Shown here one piece after another: positions 6,946-15,528 of a stretch of 57,490 bases of DNA. Both the position numbers and the translations under genes were made by a program. Position 1 is the stretch's first letter, and every line of letters starts with the position of its first letter. Origin of the DNA: Bryobacterales bacterium (GTDB lineage: Bacteria > Acidobacteriota > Terriglobia > Bryobacterales > Bryobacteraceae). The notes below the pieces were generated by a model. That model was not told the origin of the DNA. It ran no database searches and saw nothing but the letters and a program-made list of their open reading frames with translations. The DNA is taken from positions 1 to 57,490 of the forward strand of contig PMTT01000502.1 of the NCBI GenBank assembly GCA_003167275.1. The letters are read 5' to 3'.

Positions 6946-9390
6946 TTACTCGTCTCGTAACGCTGACGAGGGGTCGATGCGCGTCGCGCGCAGGGCCGGT
7001 ACCCAGCAGGCCAGGATCGCGACCAGCGTCAGGAGGGACGGCACCAGCACGAAGGTCGCCGCGTCGCGGGCGCTGATCACGAAGAGCATGCTCTGGATGA
7101 CTCGCGAGACCCCCACCGCGATCGTCATGCCCACCAGCACGCCTATGGCGACGAGGCGAATGCCGTCCCGCATGATCATGATCTGAACGTCACCGGCGGT
7201 GGCCCCCAACGCCATTCGCACTCCGATCTCCCGCACACGCTGCGAGACGGAATAGGAGACCACGCCGTAGATCCCGATGGTGGAGAGCAGCAGGGCCAAT
7301 CCTCCGAACACCGTCAGCAGCCCGGCGCACAGGCGCTGCGCCCATAGCGATTCGCGGATCGTGAAGCTGATGCTCTCGGACTGCAGCAGCAGGTTGCGAT
7401 CGAGCGGTTGCATGGCGTGGCGAACCGCCAGCGACACCGCCTCCGGTTCGCCATCCGTGCGGATGTACATCGCGGCCGCGGGGAAGTAATATTGCTGAAG
7501 CGAAAGATAGATGAACGCTTGAGGTTCTTCCGCGATGGCCTGGTAGTTGGCATTGCGCGCCACGCCCACCACCTCCGCCGGGGCATTGTCGCCCAGGAAA
7601 TGGAGGCGCTTGCCGACGGGATCCTGCCCAGGCCAGAAGTGCGCGGCGGCCGCCTCGTTGATAATCGCCACATGGGGGTTGGTGTTGGTGTCGAGGGCGC
7701 TAAGGTCCCGGCCGCGCAGCAGGGGAATTCCCACGGTCCGAAAATAGCCGGGCCCTACGGCGGTGGTCAGGATGTAACGGCCCGTGCCGGACGCGGTGTT
7801 CTCCTGACCATCCAGGAGCACGGTGCGGGCGCCCGAGACCCGGAAGGGAGTATCCTTGGAAAGCGCCGCCCCGGACACGCCGGGAATCGTCGAGGCCAGT
7901 TCCAAAGCGCGCTTCTGGTACTCGCGGCCGCGTGCTTCACTGTAGCCCTGGTCGCCCACGTTGAAGACCACGATCCCCAGATGGGCGGCGTCAAAACCGG
8001 GGTCAATCTGGCCGGCATTTCGGATGCTCCGCACGAACAGGCTGGCACCGAGCAGGGTGATGAGCGAGAAGGCCACCTGGGAGATCACCAGCACGGATCG
8101 GGGGTTCCAGGCACCCGGCCTGCGGGAGACGGGCTGTGTGGAGCGCTCCTTGAGATCGGTGGCCAGGTCGCCCCGCGTAGCGCCGAGCGCCGGGGTGAGG
8201 CCGAACAGAATCCCGGTGAGTATCGAAACCAGCAGGCTGTAAGACAGGACCCGCCCGTCGAGGTCCAGATGCAGGCCGGCATGGGCAAACATCGGCGGAC
8301 GCAGCCACCAAACCAGGTCCCGCCCCCATCTTGCGAATAGCAGACCGGCGCCGCCGCCTAACATCGCCAGCAGGATACTCTCTGTAAGGAGTTGCCGGAC
8401 GAGACGCCAACGGCTCGCTCCCATCGCCAGCCGAACGGTGATCTCCTTGCTCCGGCCGGCGGCTCGGGCCAACAGAAGATTGGCCACATTCGCGCAGGCG
8501 ATCAATAGCACCAGCCCCGACATCATGAGGAGCACCACGCTGACATTGGTGACGAGGGTGCGGGTCTTGGGAGCCAATGCCGCTTGGGAAATCGAGGTGA
8601 GCCTGACGCTCCGTCCGGCGTTGTCCTTGGGATATTGCCGCTCCAGTTCCCGGGCGATGCTCTCGATCCCCGCCTCGGCCTGGGGCAGGCTGACCCCTGG
8701 TTTCAGACGGCCCGCGACGTTGAACATCAGAGCGCGCCGCTGATCGACCATTGCCGGGTTGGGATATACCTGTGGGTACATCATCATCGGCACCCATACG
8801 TCGGCGGCAAACATTTCATTGAGGCCCTGGAACTCGGCCGGGGCGACTCCGACGATGTCGAAGGGACGGCCGTTGAGGCTGATGGTGCGGGAGGTTACCT
8901 GCGGGTCGCGCCCGAACTGGCGCGTCCAAAGTCCATAACTGATGACTGCCACCGGGTAGGCGCCTGGGGTGGCGTCCTCTTCCCGTCGAAAGGCCCGGCC
9001 GATCAGGGGCTGGACTCCCAGGGTGGAGAAGTAGTTGCCGGAGACCAGTTGCGCCATGAGCAACTGCGGGTCGCCGTGACCCGTCAGGTTAATGGTCACG
9101 ATGGTGTAAAGGAGCAGGGAAGAGAAGGCGGCGTTCTGGTCCCGAAAGTCCTGGTAATTGGGGTAGGAACAGAGCAGGAGGCCGGGATTGTGCGAATCGA
9201 CGGTGGAGACGGCAGCCAGGGTCGAAGGATCGTCGACCGGCAGCGGACGCAGAAGGACGGCGTTGACCAGAGTGAAGATCGTGGTGTTGGCGCCTATTCC
9301 CAGCGCCAGAGACAGCACGGCGACAACGGCCACCGCCCGGTTCTTGGCCAAGGCACGAAGGCCATAGCGCAGGTCCTCAAAGATCCCCAT
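6946..9390 (-). CDS. ADOP-type ABC transporter permease (MacB/FtsX family)
   Basis: 814 aa starting MGIFEDLRYGLRALAKNRAV, the signature opening of acidobacterial duplicated orphan permeases. It has a TM helix near residue 25, a MacB-type periplasmic domain, a block of three helices (residues about 275-400), a linker, a second periplasmic domain and a second FtsX block ending near the C terminus (GIYGVVSYSVSQRVREIGVR). No ATPase gene is adjacent, as is usual for this orphan family. A role in export or signalling is inferred only from the MacB/FtsX relationship. Confidence 0.9.
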   Translation of the reverse strand: MGIFEDLRYGLRALAKNRAVAVVAVLSLALGIGANTTIFTLVNAVLLRPLPVDDPSTLAAVSTVDSHNPGLLLCSYPNYQDFRDQNAAFSSLLLYTIVTINLTGHGDPQLLMAQLVSGNYFSTLGVQPLIGRAFRREEDATPGAYPVAVISYGLWTRQFGRDPQVTSRTISLNGRPFDIVGVAPAEFQGLNEMFAADVWVPMMMYPQVYPNPAMVDQRRALMFNVAGRLKPGVSLPQAEAGIESIARELERQYPKDNAGRSVRLTSISQAALAPKTRTLVTNVSVVLLMMSGLVLLIACANVANLLLARAAGRSKEITVRLAMGASRWRLVRQLLTESILLAMLGGGAGLLFARWGRDLVWWLRPPMFAHAGLHLDLDGRVLSYSLLVSILTGILFGLTPALGATRGDLATDLKERSTQPVSRRPGAWNPRSVLVISQVAFSLITLLGASLFVRSIRNAGQIDPGFDAAHLGIVVFNVGDQGYSEARGREYQKRALELASTIPGVSGAALSKDTPFRVSGARTVLLDGQENTASGTGRYILTTAVGPGYFRTVGIPLLRGRDLSALDTNTNPHVAIINEAAAAHFWPGQDPVGKRLHFLGDNAPAEVVGVARNANYQAIAEEPQAFIYLSLQQYYFPAAAMYIRTDGEPEAVSLAVRHAMQPLDRNLLLQSESISFTIRESLWAQRLCAGLLTVFGGLALLLSTIGIYGVVSYSVSQRVREIGVRMALGATAGDVQIMIMRDGIRLVAIGVLVGMTIAVGVSRVIQSMLFVISARDAATFVLVPSLLTLVAILACWVPALRATRIDPSSALRDE

Positions 9391-9824
9391 TTCTGCGAAA
9401 CGACAGTTCAGTATATAACGTTTCGCGATTAAGCCGGCGTTGCCGGCCTGAGGGGCCTGAGGGTGAGAGAGCTGCTGAGATCGACGACATTCGGCAGAAA
9501 CGGCCGGCTTGTAACAGGTGTTTTACAGTATTTTGATGCACGTAAAGTTTTAGATCATATAATATTATTTAAATAATTGATTTCAGGATAGTTGAAGTTC
9601 GTATTAAGATACGGTCAACCGCGAGATCGCGTCCCTGCTGCCGCGGAGTGGGTCCTTTTAGTAACCACGGGGTCGCGCCGGTCAGAGGCCTGATGGAACG
9701 CGGCCATGGTGGTGGTTTTCGGCCACCAATGGGGAGCCGGCACACAAGCTAAATGGTTGATTTTAAATGAATTTTAATTTGGCCCGTACATTGCTGTTAT
9801 GGCGGCGTAGTTCGGAGATCAGCC
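9391..9824. other. AT-rich intergenic region upstream of the FecR gene
   Basis: 434 bp between divergent genes. The centre (about 9520-9610) is strikingly AT-rich for this genome (atataatattatttaaataattga), suggesting an upstream activator or bending region. A sigma-54 type promoter sits at its right end. No gene seen. Confidence 0.5.
9779..9795 (+). promoter_or_regulatory. Candidate sigma-54 promoter
   Basis: TTGGCCCGTACATTGCT matches the -24/-12 consensus TTGGCACG-N4-TTGC at all fixed positions except one, with the required 10 bp between GG and GC. It lies 30 bp before the FecR-DUF6600 start codon. An AT-rich tract upstream could host an activator. Not tested. Confidence 0.6.
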
Positions 9825-11729
9825 ATGAGACGCTTGTCACAGTTCCGATTCTTCGCCTCGACGGGCGTAGTTCTTCTGGCGGTTGCTGTGTGCGCTCCAG
9901 TTCGCGCTCAAGATCCCGATGATATGCAGCGTGGAGTGGCCCGCATCAGTATGATGAACGGCGAGGTTTCGGTGCGCCGTGGTGATTCGGGGGAATGGGT
10001 AGCGGGTGTGATCAACGCACCGTTGCTCTCGGACGACCGCATTTCGACCGGTCCGAACTCCCGCGCCGAAGTGGAGTTCGACTCCGCCAACATTCTGCGC
10101 ATCGGAGGCAACGCGGAAGTGCGGTTGACCCAACTGGAAGCCACTCGATACCAGATGGAGCTAGCTCATGGTACCGTAACCTTCCGGGTTCTCAGGCCAT
10201 CCAACGCCAATGTTGAAGTGGATACTCCGAGTGTTTCGCTAAGACCATCGAAACAAGGGATTTACCGTATCACCGTGAATGATGCCGGAGAATCCGAAGT
10301 AACCAGTCGCGCAGGCGAGGTGGAGGTCTTCACGCCGCGCGGTTCGCAATGGATTAACGCCGGCCAGACCCTGATGGCGCGCGGAACCGCCGCGGAACCC
10401 GAGTTTCAGGTCCAGGACGAAATCCCGGTTGACGATTGGGATCGCTGGAATGAGAGTCGCGACCAGTTCTTGACCCAGTCGACCAGCTATCAAAATGTGG
10501 GGCCGGGTGTATACGGCGTTGAGGATTTGGACGCCGCCGGCGTCTGGAGCGAAGTCCCTCCATATGGACGCGTGTGGCGGCCGACGGTCGGAGTTGGCGC
10601 GGACTGGGCGCCCTATCGAAATGGCCGTTGGGTTTGGGAAGATTGGTATGGTTGGACGTGGGTGAGCTCCGACCCTTGGGGCTGGGCTCCATACCATTAC
10701 GGCCGATGGTTTAACCAGCCTGGCTTTGGGTGGTGTTGGTACCCAGGAGGACTTGGCGTGCGGCATTATTGGTCGCCGGCGCTGGTCTCATTCTTCGGGT
10801 ACGGGGCGGGCTTCGGCATCGGCTTTGGTTTTGGCAATATCGGCTGGGTGCCGCTGGCGCCTTATGAAGTGTTCCACCCGTGGTGGGGCCGTGGGTTCTA
10901 CGGACGCGGAGCGTTCGGGGGAAATCTAGCGAGCGTCAACATTGCCGCCGTCTATAGGAACGCCCGCTTCAACGGAATCTCCGGAGTAAGCGCCAACGAC
11001 TTCCGCAGCGGTCGGTTCACCGGCGTGTCGCGGGTGTCGGGCGAACAGGTTCGGGAAGCCGGGTTGGTTCGGGGCCAGATGCCCATAAGCCCCACTGGCG
11101 CCAACACTCGCTTTTCGGATCGGGCGGCGACGCACATCCCGCAGGGCAATTCGAGTACGCGCTTCTTTACCCATCAACAACCTAACCCGGCCGCACGTAT
11201 ACCTTTCTCTCAGCAGGCGGGGCAAGGTACTCGCGGTGGGACAGAGGCTCAAAATCGAGGCGTGAACAGTCCGGCATCGGGCGCATCGCAGGGCAATCTC
11301 CGCGGCCAGCAATCACCACAGGCGCCAAGGGCTGGCGGGTCGCAGGCTCCAGCGGGTTCCGGCTCTGCCGGCTGGCGCCGCTTCGGCGAACCGGCAGGCC
11401 AGACCACCTCGGTCCGAGGTTCAGCCACGGGAGGCGAGAGCAATAGTCGTACGCCGGCGGGCGCCAACGGTATTCAGCGCTTCGGTCAGCCCGGCGGCGC
11501 GTCGCGGCCGCAAACCTCGCAGTATGGAGGTAACAGCGGTTCGGGGGGCAGCGCACCGCGCTACAGCGCGCCGACCAATTCGCAGCCGAGCAACAGCGCA
11601 CCGCGCAGCACCCCGAGTTATAGCGCTCCGCGTTCGAGCGGCGGGGGCGGCAGCAGCGCTCCGCGAAGTTCGGGTGGTGGTGGCGGCGGTCACTCGTCGG
11701 GTGGAGGCGGCAGCCGGGGCCACCGGTAA
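9825..11729 (+). CDS. Exported FecR-domain / DUF6600 protein
   Basis: 634 aa with a signal peptide (GVVLLAVAVCAPVRAQ) and a FecR-like domain (residues about 40-190: GEVSVRRGDSGEWVAGV, then DDRISTGPNSRAEVEFDSAN). A Trp/Tyr/Gly-rich DUF6600 region follows (about 225-370: RNGRWVWEDWYGWTWVSSDP and WAPYHYGRW), then a long low-complexity Gly/Ser/Pro/Gln tail. These acidobacterial proteins are thought to be cell-envelope or surface proteins; the role is unknown. A sigma-54-like promoter lies upstream and a strong terminator downstream, so it is probably a single-gene unit. The prophage inserted just beyond that terminator. Confidence 0.88.
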   Translation: MRRLSQFRFFASTGVVLLAVAVCAPVRAQDPDDMQRGVARISMMNGEVSVRRGDSGEWVAGVINAPLLSDDRISTGPNSRAEVEFDSANILRIGGNAEVRLTQLEATRYQMELAHGTVTFRVLRPSNANVEVDTPSVSLRPSKQGIYRITVNDAGESEVTSRAGEVEVFTPRGSQWINAGQTLMARGTAAEPEFQVQDEIPVDDWDRWNESRDQFLTQSTSYQNVGPGVYGVEDLDAAGVWSEVPPYGRVWRPTVGVGADWAPYRNGRWVWEDWYGWTWVSSDPWGWAPYHYGRWFNQPGFGWCWYPGGLGVRHYWSPALVSFFGYGAGFGIGFGFGNIGWVPLAPYEVFHPWWGRGFYGRGAFGGNLASVNIAAVYRNARFNGISGVSANDFRSGRFTGVSRVSGEQVREAGLVRGQMPISPTGANTRFSDRAATHIPQGNSSTRFFTHQQPNPAARIPFSQQAGQGTRGGTEAQNRGVNSPASGASQGNLRGQQSPQAPRAGGSQAPAGSGSAGWRRFGEPAGQTTSVRGSATGGESNSRTPAGANGIQRFGQPGGASRPQTSQYGGNSGSGGSAPRYSAPTNSQPSNSAPRSTPSYSAPRSSGGGGSSAPRSSGGGGGGHSSGGGGSRGHR

Positions 11730-11764
11730 AGTTCTTTTCTGGAAAGCGTCAGTTTCTTCCCATG

Positions 11765-11802
11765 GGCCCGATCCCGTTCAGCGGGGATTGGGCCTCTTTT
11801 TT
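11765..11802 (+). terminator. Rho-independent terminator of the FecR-DUF6600 gene
   Basis: GGCCCGATCCCG and CGGGGATTGGGCC pair around the loop TTCAG, with one G:T wobble and one bulge, followed by a T-rich run (tctttttt). It begins 35 bp after the stop codon and ends 11 bp before attL. Confidence 0.9.
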
Positions 11803-11813
11803 GGCCTGGCCTA

Positions 11814-11832
11814 AAAGTTGACATAATATTCG
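11814..11832. other. attL: attL core (19-bp repeat)
   Basis: aaagttgacataatattcg, identical to the copy at the right end of the prophage, located 11 bp after the host terminator. It defines the left prophage boundary. Confidence 0.8.
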
Positions 11833-11861
11833 ATACCTTCCGATTTTCGGAAGCTGGTATC
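11832..11861. repeat. Stem-loop abutting attL
   Basis: gatac and gtatc form the outer arms, CTTCCGA and TCGGAAG the inner arms, around a 3-nt loop. It occupies the space between attL and the stop codon of the leftward HTH gene. No T-run follows on either strand, so it may be a recombinase or accessory-protein arm of attP rather than a terminator. Confidence 0.55.
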
Positions 11862-12090
11862 ACCCCACCTCCCGCAACTCGTACCCGGCGGCCTTGACGC
11901 GCTCGATGGCCATGGCAAGCTTTCGCTGCCGACTGGCCTCGCGCAGGACCTCGGGCGTCGCATTGAGCAGGGTGTAGATGTAAGGCTGGGCCAGCTTGTA
12001 CTTCTTCGCCAACTCTGCCGCTGACATTTTGGCGCGGTCTGCTCGAATCGCTTCGTTGCGGCGTTGGAGCTTCGCTTGTCGGACGGTCAT
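11860..12090 (-). CDS. Small helix-turn-helix protein, leftward
   Basis: 76 aa, MTVRQAKLQRRNEAI onward. The segment MSAAELAKKYKLAQPYIYTLL has the pattern of a helix-turn-helix (AELAKKYKLAQPYIYTLL), and the rest is basic and helical. It is the first leftward gene and points at attL; in the excised circle it would lead into the early operon across attP. Candidate roles are Cro/repressor-like regulator or recombination directionality factor. No strong Shine-Dalgarno was seen, and a TTG at 12129 is an alternative start. A 10-bp palindrome ACTCGCGAGT lies just upstream. Confidence 0.6.
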   Translation of the reverse strand: MTVRQAKLQRRNEAIRADRAKMSAAELAKKYKLAQPYIYTLLNATPEVLREASRQRKLAMAIERVKAAGYELREVG

Positions 12091-12509
12091 GTTGCATACC
12101 ATGGTACTCGCGAGTGACCAGGAGCACAAGCGAAAAAAATACCTACATAAATAGCAAGAGCTGGCGGACTTTGTACAGACCCTTTTCCGTTTCGTACGAG
12201 TCTCGAAACCAGGTTGTACAAGTCACGGTTGCGCGGTGTACAGACCTTCCAGCGGCGGCGCATCATTAGTGTGTTAAGAGAGAAGAGAGAAGAGAGAAGA
12301 ATACGGTACGCTCTTCCATCGTCGTCGTCTTCCCAGCCGGGTTACTGGCGATTCCACCGGTCAGCACCGACGACGACGAGGGTCTACCCCCTTCGGCATA
12401 CCCCCAAAGCGCACTAGCGCCCGCCTGCCCATCCCACGTACTCTGATTGGTCACGCCGAACCTCCCCTGTACGTGCCCCCAGAATCGGCGCACGTATTCC
12501 CACGTCAGG
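12091..12509. promoter_or_regulatory. Left-end regulatory region
   Basis: 419 bp without a supported gene but dense in motifs. There is the palindrome ACTCGCGAGT (12106-12115) and three TGTACA sites within about 70 bp (near 12173, 12214 and 12237), one of them the palindrome TTGTACAA. A 7-bp tandem repeat AAGAGAG occurs 3.6 times (12276-12300). An 11-bp inverted repeat, TCGTCGTCGTC at 12319-12329 and its complement at 12369-12379, has a 39-bp loop. This looks like a phage operator/promoter or origin-type region. Confidence 0.5.
12276..12300. repeat. AAGAGAG tandem repeat
   Basis: Three full and one partial copy of the heptamer AAGAGAG, in the gene-free region next to the left prophage end. 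Possible iteron-like or purine-tract element. Confidence 0.7.
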
Positions 12510-12965
12510 ATGTTGACCCGAGTCGATCCGCACGCCTGGAACGCGGCGGGGTTCGATGGCCCTCTCTACCGGCCTGGAGCCAAAGTCACCGATGCGGAGC
12601 TGGGAGAGGCCCCGGTCGCGCTGGAGTGTGCCGGACCACAGGGCAACTGGCATCGGGGGAAGGATCGTCGTACGCTGTGGATCTTGTGGCGTTATGACCG
12701 GGGTGAGAGTTCCTGGGTGGAGATCGCGCGTGCGCTGTCGCTCAGTTGGGACTGGGCGGTGATTCTACGGGAGCCGGCCATCCTCGCATTATCACGGGCT
12801 ATTTCTGCGGATGGCGTGGTGGACCTGGCGAAGCGGGGCAGGGAAGTGGCGGAGGAACTCTTGCGCGCGATCGACTCCACGCTGTTATCCGAGCCCGCGG
12901 CGGTCCGGACCATGGCGCTGACATCGATCTATGACCAGGTGGCCGGTAGGATTGTGCTGGCGTGA
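12510..12965 (+). CDS. Phage protein with HTH-like segment
   Basis: 151 aa from the ATG at 12510; longer starts enter the regulatory region. The segment SWVEIARALSLSWDWAVILR looks like a helix-turn-helix, and the C-terminal third is helical (ALTSIYDQVAGRIVLA). Similar layouts occur in small regulatory or terminase-associated phage proteins, but I do not recognise the family. First rightward gene of the prophage, convergent with the LuxR-type HTH gene. Confidence 0.6.
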   Translation: MLTRVDPHAWNAAGFDGPLYRPGAKVTDAELGEAPVALECAGPQGNWHRGKDRRTLWILWRYDRGESSWVEIARALSLSWDWAVILREPAILALSRAISADGVVDLAKRGREVAEELLRAIDSTLLSEPAAVRTMALTSIYDQVAGRIVLA

Positions 12966-12972
12966 GGAAAAC

Positions 12973-13212
12973 TCAGGCGACCTTATCGCGTTTCTCGCGT
13001 TCGGCCATCTCTTCGTAGATTCCCCAGAGGGCCAATTCCGCGCGGGAGTGAATGCCTAGCTTGGCGTACAGATCCGCAAGATATTGAGAAACAGTGTTTC
13101 CGGTGAGGTGTAGTTCTGCGGCGATTTCTTTGATCGGCCTGGCGTTGATGATCATGTGCACGATCTGTTGTTCGCGGGGACTGAGGTGCGGGGTACGGCG
13201 TTTTCGATGCAT
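12973..13212 (-). CDS. LuxR/GerE-type HTH regulator
   Basis: 79 aa consisting almost only of a LuxR-type DNA-binding domain: LSPREQQIVHMIINARPIKE, IAAELHLTGNTVSQYLADLY and AKLGIHSRAELALWG carry the conserved LSxRE, VxxxxxxIYxKL-like and R.E.....G landmarks. There is no receiver or autoinducer-binding domain, so it is a stand-alone transcription regulator. It lies divergently next to the phage sigma factor and probably controls it or the lysogeny decision. Confidence 0.82.
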   Translation of the reverse strand: MHRKRRTPHLSPREQQIVHMIINARPIKEIAAELHLTGNTVSQYLADLYAKLGIHSRAELALWGIYEEMAEREKRDKVA

Positions 13213-13417
13213 GGCCTGACCGACTGAGACCCGGCCGGGCCGCCGGAAAGGAAAGGGGCTCCCCTCTGAATGCGGATCGAATACCCCTATTTGGATACTA
13301 CAACATATGAGGATTGTAAGAAAAGGCGGTTGGTTTTACTATGAATTCCAGAAGCTTCCGCTGGGAGCCTTCCAACAGGCCCCCTGGCATGAGGGCAACT
13401 TTTCAAGAGGGGGTCAG

Positions 13418-13999
13418 ATGTCAGTACTCTTGCAGATGCCCAGTCCGCTGCAGATGCCCAGTCCGCCGCGGCCGAAAGGGCCGGCTCCAGTAGCGCATCC
13501 AAGACGGGATGAGTATGTGGAGGCCAACCTTCAACTGGTGACGACGATCGCCAGGCGCGTGCAGCGCACCCACCGGCAGTTGGATATCGAAGATCTGAGA
13601 GGGGCGGGGTACGTCGGCCTGGTGCAGGCGGCCGAGCGGTATACACGGGAGCACAATGCCGCGTTCCAGACCTTCGCCTATTCGCGGATCCAGGGAGAGA
13701 TGCTGGAGCTAGCCAGGCGCAGACAGTTACGGGAGAACTCGGGGGATCCGTTGCCGGCCACCGAAATACGGGACCAGGCGGCGGGCGGGGCGGTGGAAGC
13801 GATCGAGGTCCGGCAGCGGGTGGCGGCGATCCTCGGCAGGTTGACCGACAAAGAGCGCGGGGTGCTGATCAGCTATTTCCTGCAGAACGGGACGCTGAAG
13901 GCGCTGGGAGAGAAACTGGGGTGCTCGACGTCGCAGGCGGGGCGGATCCTCAGGGAGACGATCGGGCGGGCCCGGCGGGTGGAAGCGCGGGCGGCGTAG
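13418..13999 (+). CDS. Phage sigma-28 (FliA/WhiG)-like sigma factor
   Basis: 193 aa from ATG 13418, chosen for its Shine-Dalgarno (aagagggggt). Region 2 is clear: NLQLVTTIARRVQRTHRQLD, then DIEDLRGAGYVGLVQAAERY and AAFQTFAYSRIQGEMLELAR, the last matching the FETYASPRIRGAMLD block typical of FliA/WhiG. Region 4 has LTDKERGVLISYF and an HTH (ALGEKLGCSTSQAGRILRET). Region 3 is short. It should direct host RNA polymerase to specific promoters; two GCCGATGA-containing elements before the late operons are the natural targets (inference). Confidence 0.87.
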   Translation: MSVLLQMPSPLQMPSPPRPKGPAPVAHPRRDEYVEANLQLVTTIARRVQRTHRQLDIEDLRGAGYVGLVQAAERYTREHNAAFQTFAYSRIQGEMLELARRRQLRENSGDPLPATEIRDQAAGGAVEAIEVRQRVAAILGRLTDKERGVLISYFLQNGTLKALGEKLGCSTSQAGRILRETIGRARRVEARAA

Positions 14000-14000
14000 G

Positions 14001-14165
14001 GTGCGAAAAAAGCTTTGCATGCATTGCGGCAAGCGGCGCCATCTGCGGACGCTGGCGATCGAGCGGTTCGATCAAGTGCGGAAGTTGGAGCTGTGCCGGC
14101 CATGCCGCCAGGCGGCCGAGGAATTCTTTCAGCGGGCCGTGCTCCGCCGGAGGGCCGCGGCATAG
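14001..14165 (+). CDS. Small zinc-finger protein
   Basis: 54 aa from a GTG one base after the sigma factor stop. Two CxxC pairs (CMHCGKRRH and LCRPCRQA) spaced about 23 residues apart form a probable zinc-binding site; the rest is basic and helical. The tight spacing implies translational coupling with the sigma gene, and a role as its accessory or antagonist is possible. Unknown family. Confidence 0.6.
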   Translation: MRKKLCMHCGKRRHLRTLAIERFDQVRKLELCRPCRQAAEEFFQRAVLRRRAAA

Positions 14166-14212
14166 GCCTTCACTCGAGTAAGCGCAAAACGGGCGGAAAA
14201 GGGGCCAAAGAA

Positions 14213-14803
14213 CTACGCGGCTGCCATGGTATAGACCTTCCAAACCTTGCGTTCCGGGACGGCCTGGATCGCGGGAGTGGATGTCGGGGCCTTATCCCCC
14301 AGCGCGGGTGGGGTGAAATACTCATCCAGCGGCCACAGGGAATACGGTTCCAGCTCGCCGTACATTCGGCCGAGTTTCTGCTCCACGATGTAGACCGTGT
14401 GGAAAAACGTGCCTCGGTCGATCCGCAATTGCTGGCAGCAAATTTTCCAATCCGCGCGAGCCAGGAAGTGCAAGGCGAAGACTCCCCACTCAAGCGGGTC
14501 CGTCAAAACCCGTTTGGCGATCAGATAAAAGTCCGCCATGAATTCGGTGTTTTTGAAGCCATAGCCGGCATGCGGTCTCCCTGACTGACGGCAATAGTGC
14601 TGGATCTTGCCCGTCAGACCTGGACTCCCCTGCACCGCCGCACACGCTTTATACCGGCCGTAGCAGGCCCGGAAGATGGCGCGGAAGGCACACCCGCAAT
14701 TCACTTCCCGGCCATGGCGGACGATGCGTGTTCCGGTGCCGTGGCAGAAAGTGCAACTCACCAGGGCGTTGGCGATGCCGTTAGAGCGGTCCCGATCTTT
14801 CAT
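14213..14803 (-). CDS. Zinc-binding phage regulator-like protein
   Basis: 196 aa. The N-terminal cysteine cluster is CTFCHGTGTRIV, CGCAF, then two more Cys, with a DnaJ-like CxxCxGxG. The C-terminal half has a helical segment (LARADWKICCQQLRIDRGTF followed by TVYIVEQKLGRMY) resembling sigma region 4 or antitermination-type HTH proteins. It is divergent from the first late operon and shares its promoter-containing gap. A role in late-gene control or antitermination is inferred from position and layout only. Confidence 0.6.
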   Translation of the reverse strand: MKDRDRSNGIANALVSCTFCHGTGTRIVRHGREVNCGCAFRAIFRACYGRYKACAAVQGSPGLTGKIQHYCRQSGRPHAGYGFKNTEFMADFYLIAKRVLTDPLEWGVFALHFLARADWKICCQQLRIDRGTFFHTVYIVEQKLGRMYGELEPYSLWPLDEYFTPPALGDKAPTSTPAIQAVPERKVWKVYTMAAA

Positions 14804-14814
14804 ACCAGGATTTT

Positions 14815-14848
14815 CGGCAGGTTCCCTCTCGATTTGCCGATGAATCAG
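14815..14848 (+). promoter_or_regulatory. Late promoter element, copy 1
   Basis: A 34-bp sequence matching the copy at 18097-18130 in 27 of 34 positions, including the 13 bases gccgatgaatcag. It contains GCCGATGA, one base off the sigma-28 -10 consensus GCCGATAA, and arms CGGCA and TGCCG 15 bp apart. It lies immediately before the GTG of the first late gene, so the transcript may be nearly leaderless. Confidence 0.65.
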
Positions 14849-14850
14849 AT

Positions 14851-15312
14851 GTGAGTAAAACGGCGGCCGAGAAGGCCGTTATAGACGAGTACGGCGAAGA
14901 GTTGCGCCTGGCGCGATTGTGGACACCTCCGGTCAATCCGCATTTGGCACGTGTAGCGGAGCTGGCGGCGATCATCGACGGCTGGTACGGCGACTTCCCG
15001 GCGGAGAAACCCGACACGCAAGAGGGGGTGAGCTACCGGCTGGAAGTGAAGCCGCGGCAGTTCGAGCGAACGATCACGGCCGAGGGATGGTCGAAGGCCT
15101 TCTATCGCTTGCGCCTGCTGAAAGTACTGGACGCCAAGGGGAAGCTTCAGCGGTTCGACCCGTTCACCGTGTTCCGCACTACCCAGGAAGTGATCACGAA
15201 GCATCTGGGAGAGGCCTTCCTGGACAGCATCGCGCCGAAGCAACGGACCGGGCGGCGGACCTTCGAGGTGATCGCGAAAGCGGCGCCGGCACTCACAAAG
15301 AAGGCGGCCTAA
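14851..15312 (+). CDS. Phage protein, first gene of the late packaging operon
   Basis: 153 aa, GTG start with no clear Shine-Dalgarno, consistent with a start right at the predicted transcription start. Mostly helical and charged; contains a conserved-looking RLEVKPRQFERTITAEGWSK segment and a basic Ala/Lys tail (AAPALTKKAA). No domain recognised. It precedes the KTSC, membrane and terminase genes in one tight run. Confidence 0.65.
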   Translation: MSKTAAEKAVIDEYGEELRLARLWTPPVNPHLARVAELAAIIDGWYGDFPAEKPDTQEGVSYRLEVKPRQFERTITAEGWSKAFYRLRLLKVLDAKGKLQRFDPFTVFRTTQEVITKHLGEAFLDSIAPKQRTGRRTFEVIAKAAPALTKKAA

Positions 15313-15528
15313 ATGGACATGCAACCGGTGAAGAGCTCAGCGATCAATGCGGTGGGATACGACCCGGAGACCCACACGATGCACGTGGAATTCCGGGACG
15401 GGGCGAAGTACGAATATGGCCCCGGCATAATGCCGGCGGATCATGAGGCCCTGGTTGGGGCGCCGAGCATCGGGCGGCATTTCCAGCGTCACGTTGCGAG
15501 GGTGCACGAAGCGAGGCGGGTCTTGTGA
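15313..15528 (+). CDS. KTSC-domain protein
   Basis: 71 aa matching the KTSC domain pattern: VKSSAINAVGYDPETHTMHV, FRDGAKYEYGPG, then a GRHFQRHV C-terminal element. KTSC domains are small beta-rich modules, frequent in phages, that resemble the C-terminal part of lysyl-tRNA synthetase; the function is unknown. It starts directly after the preceding stop. Confidence 0.8.
   Translation: MDMQPVKSSAINAVGYDPETHTMHVEFRDGAKYEYGPGIMPADHEALVGAPSIGRHFQRHVARVHEARRVL

Noticed and set aside
12266-12493. Leftward 75-codon frame in the left regulatory region
   Set aside because: It has some protein-like sequence but no Shine-Dalgarno, and it covers the tandem and inverted repeats. I treat the region as regulatory.
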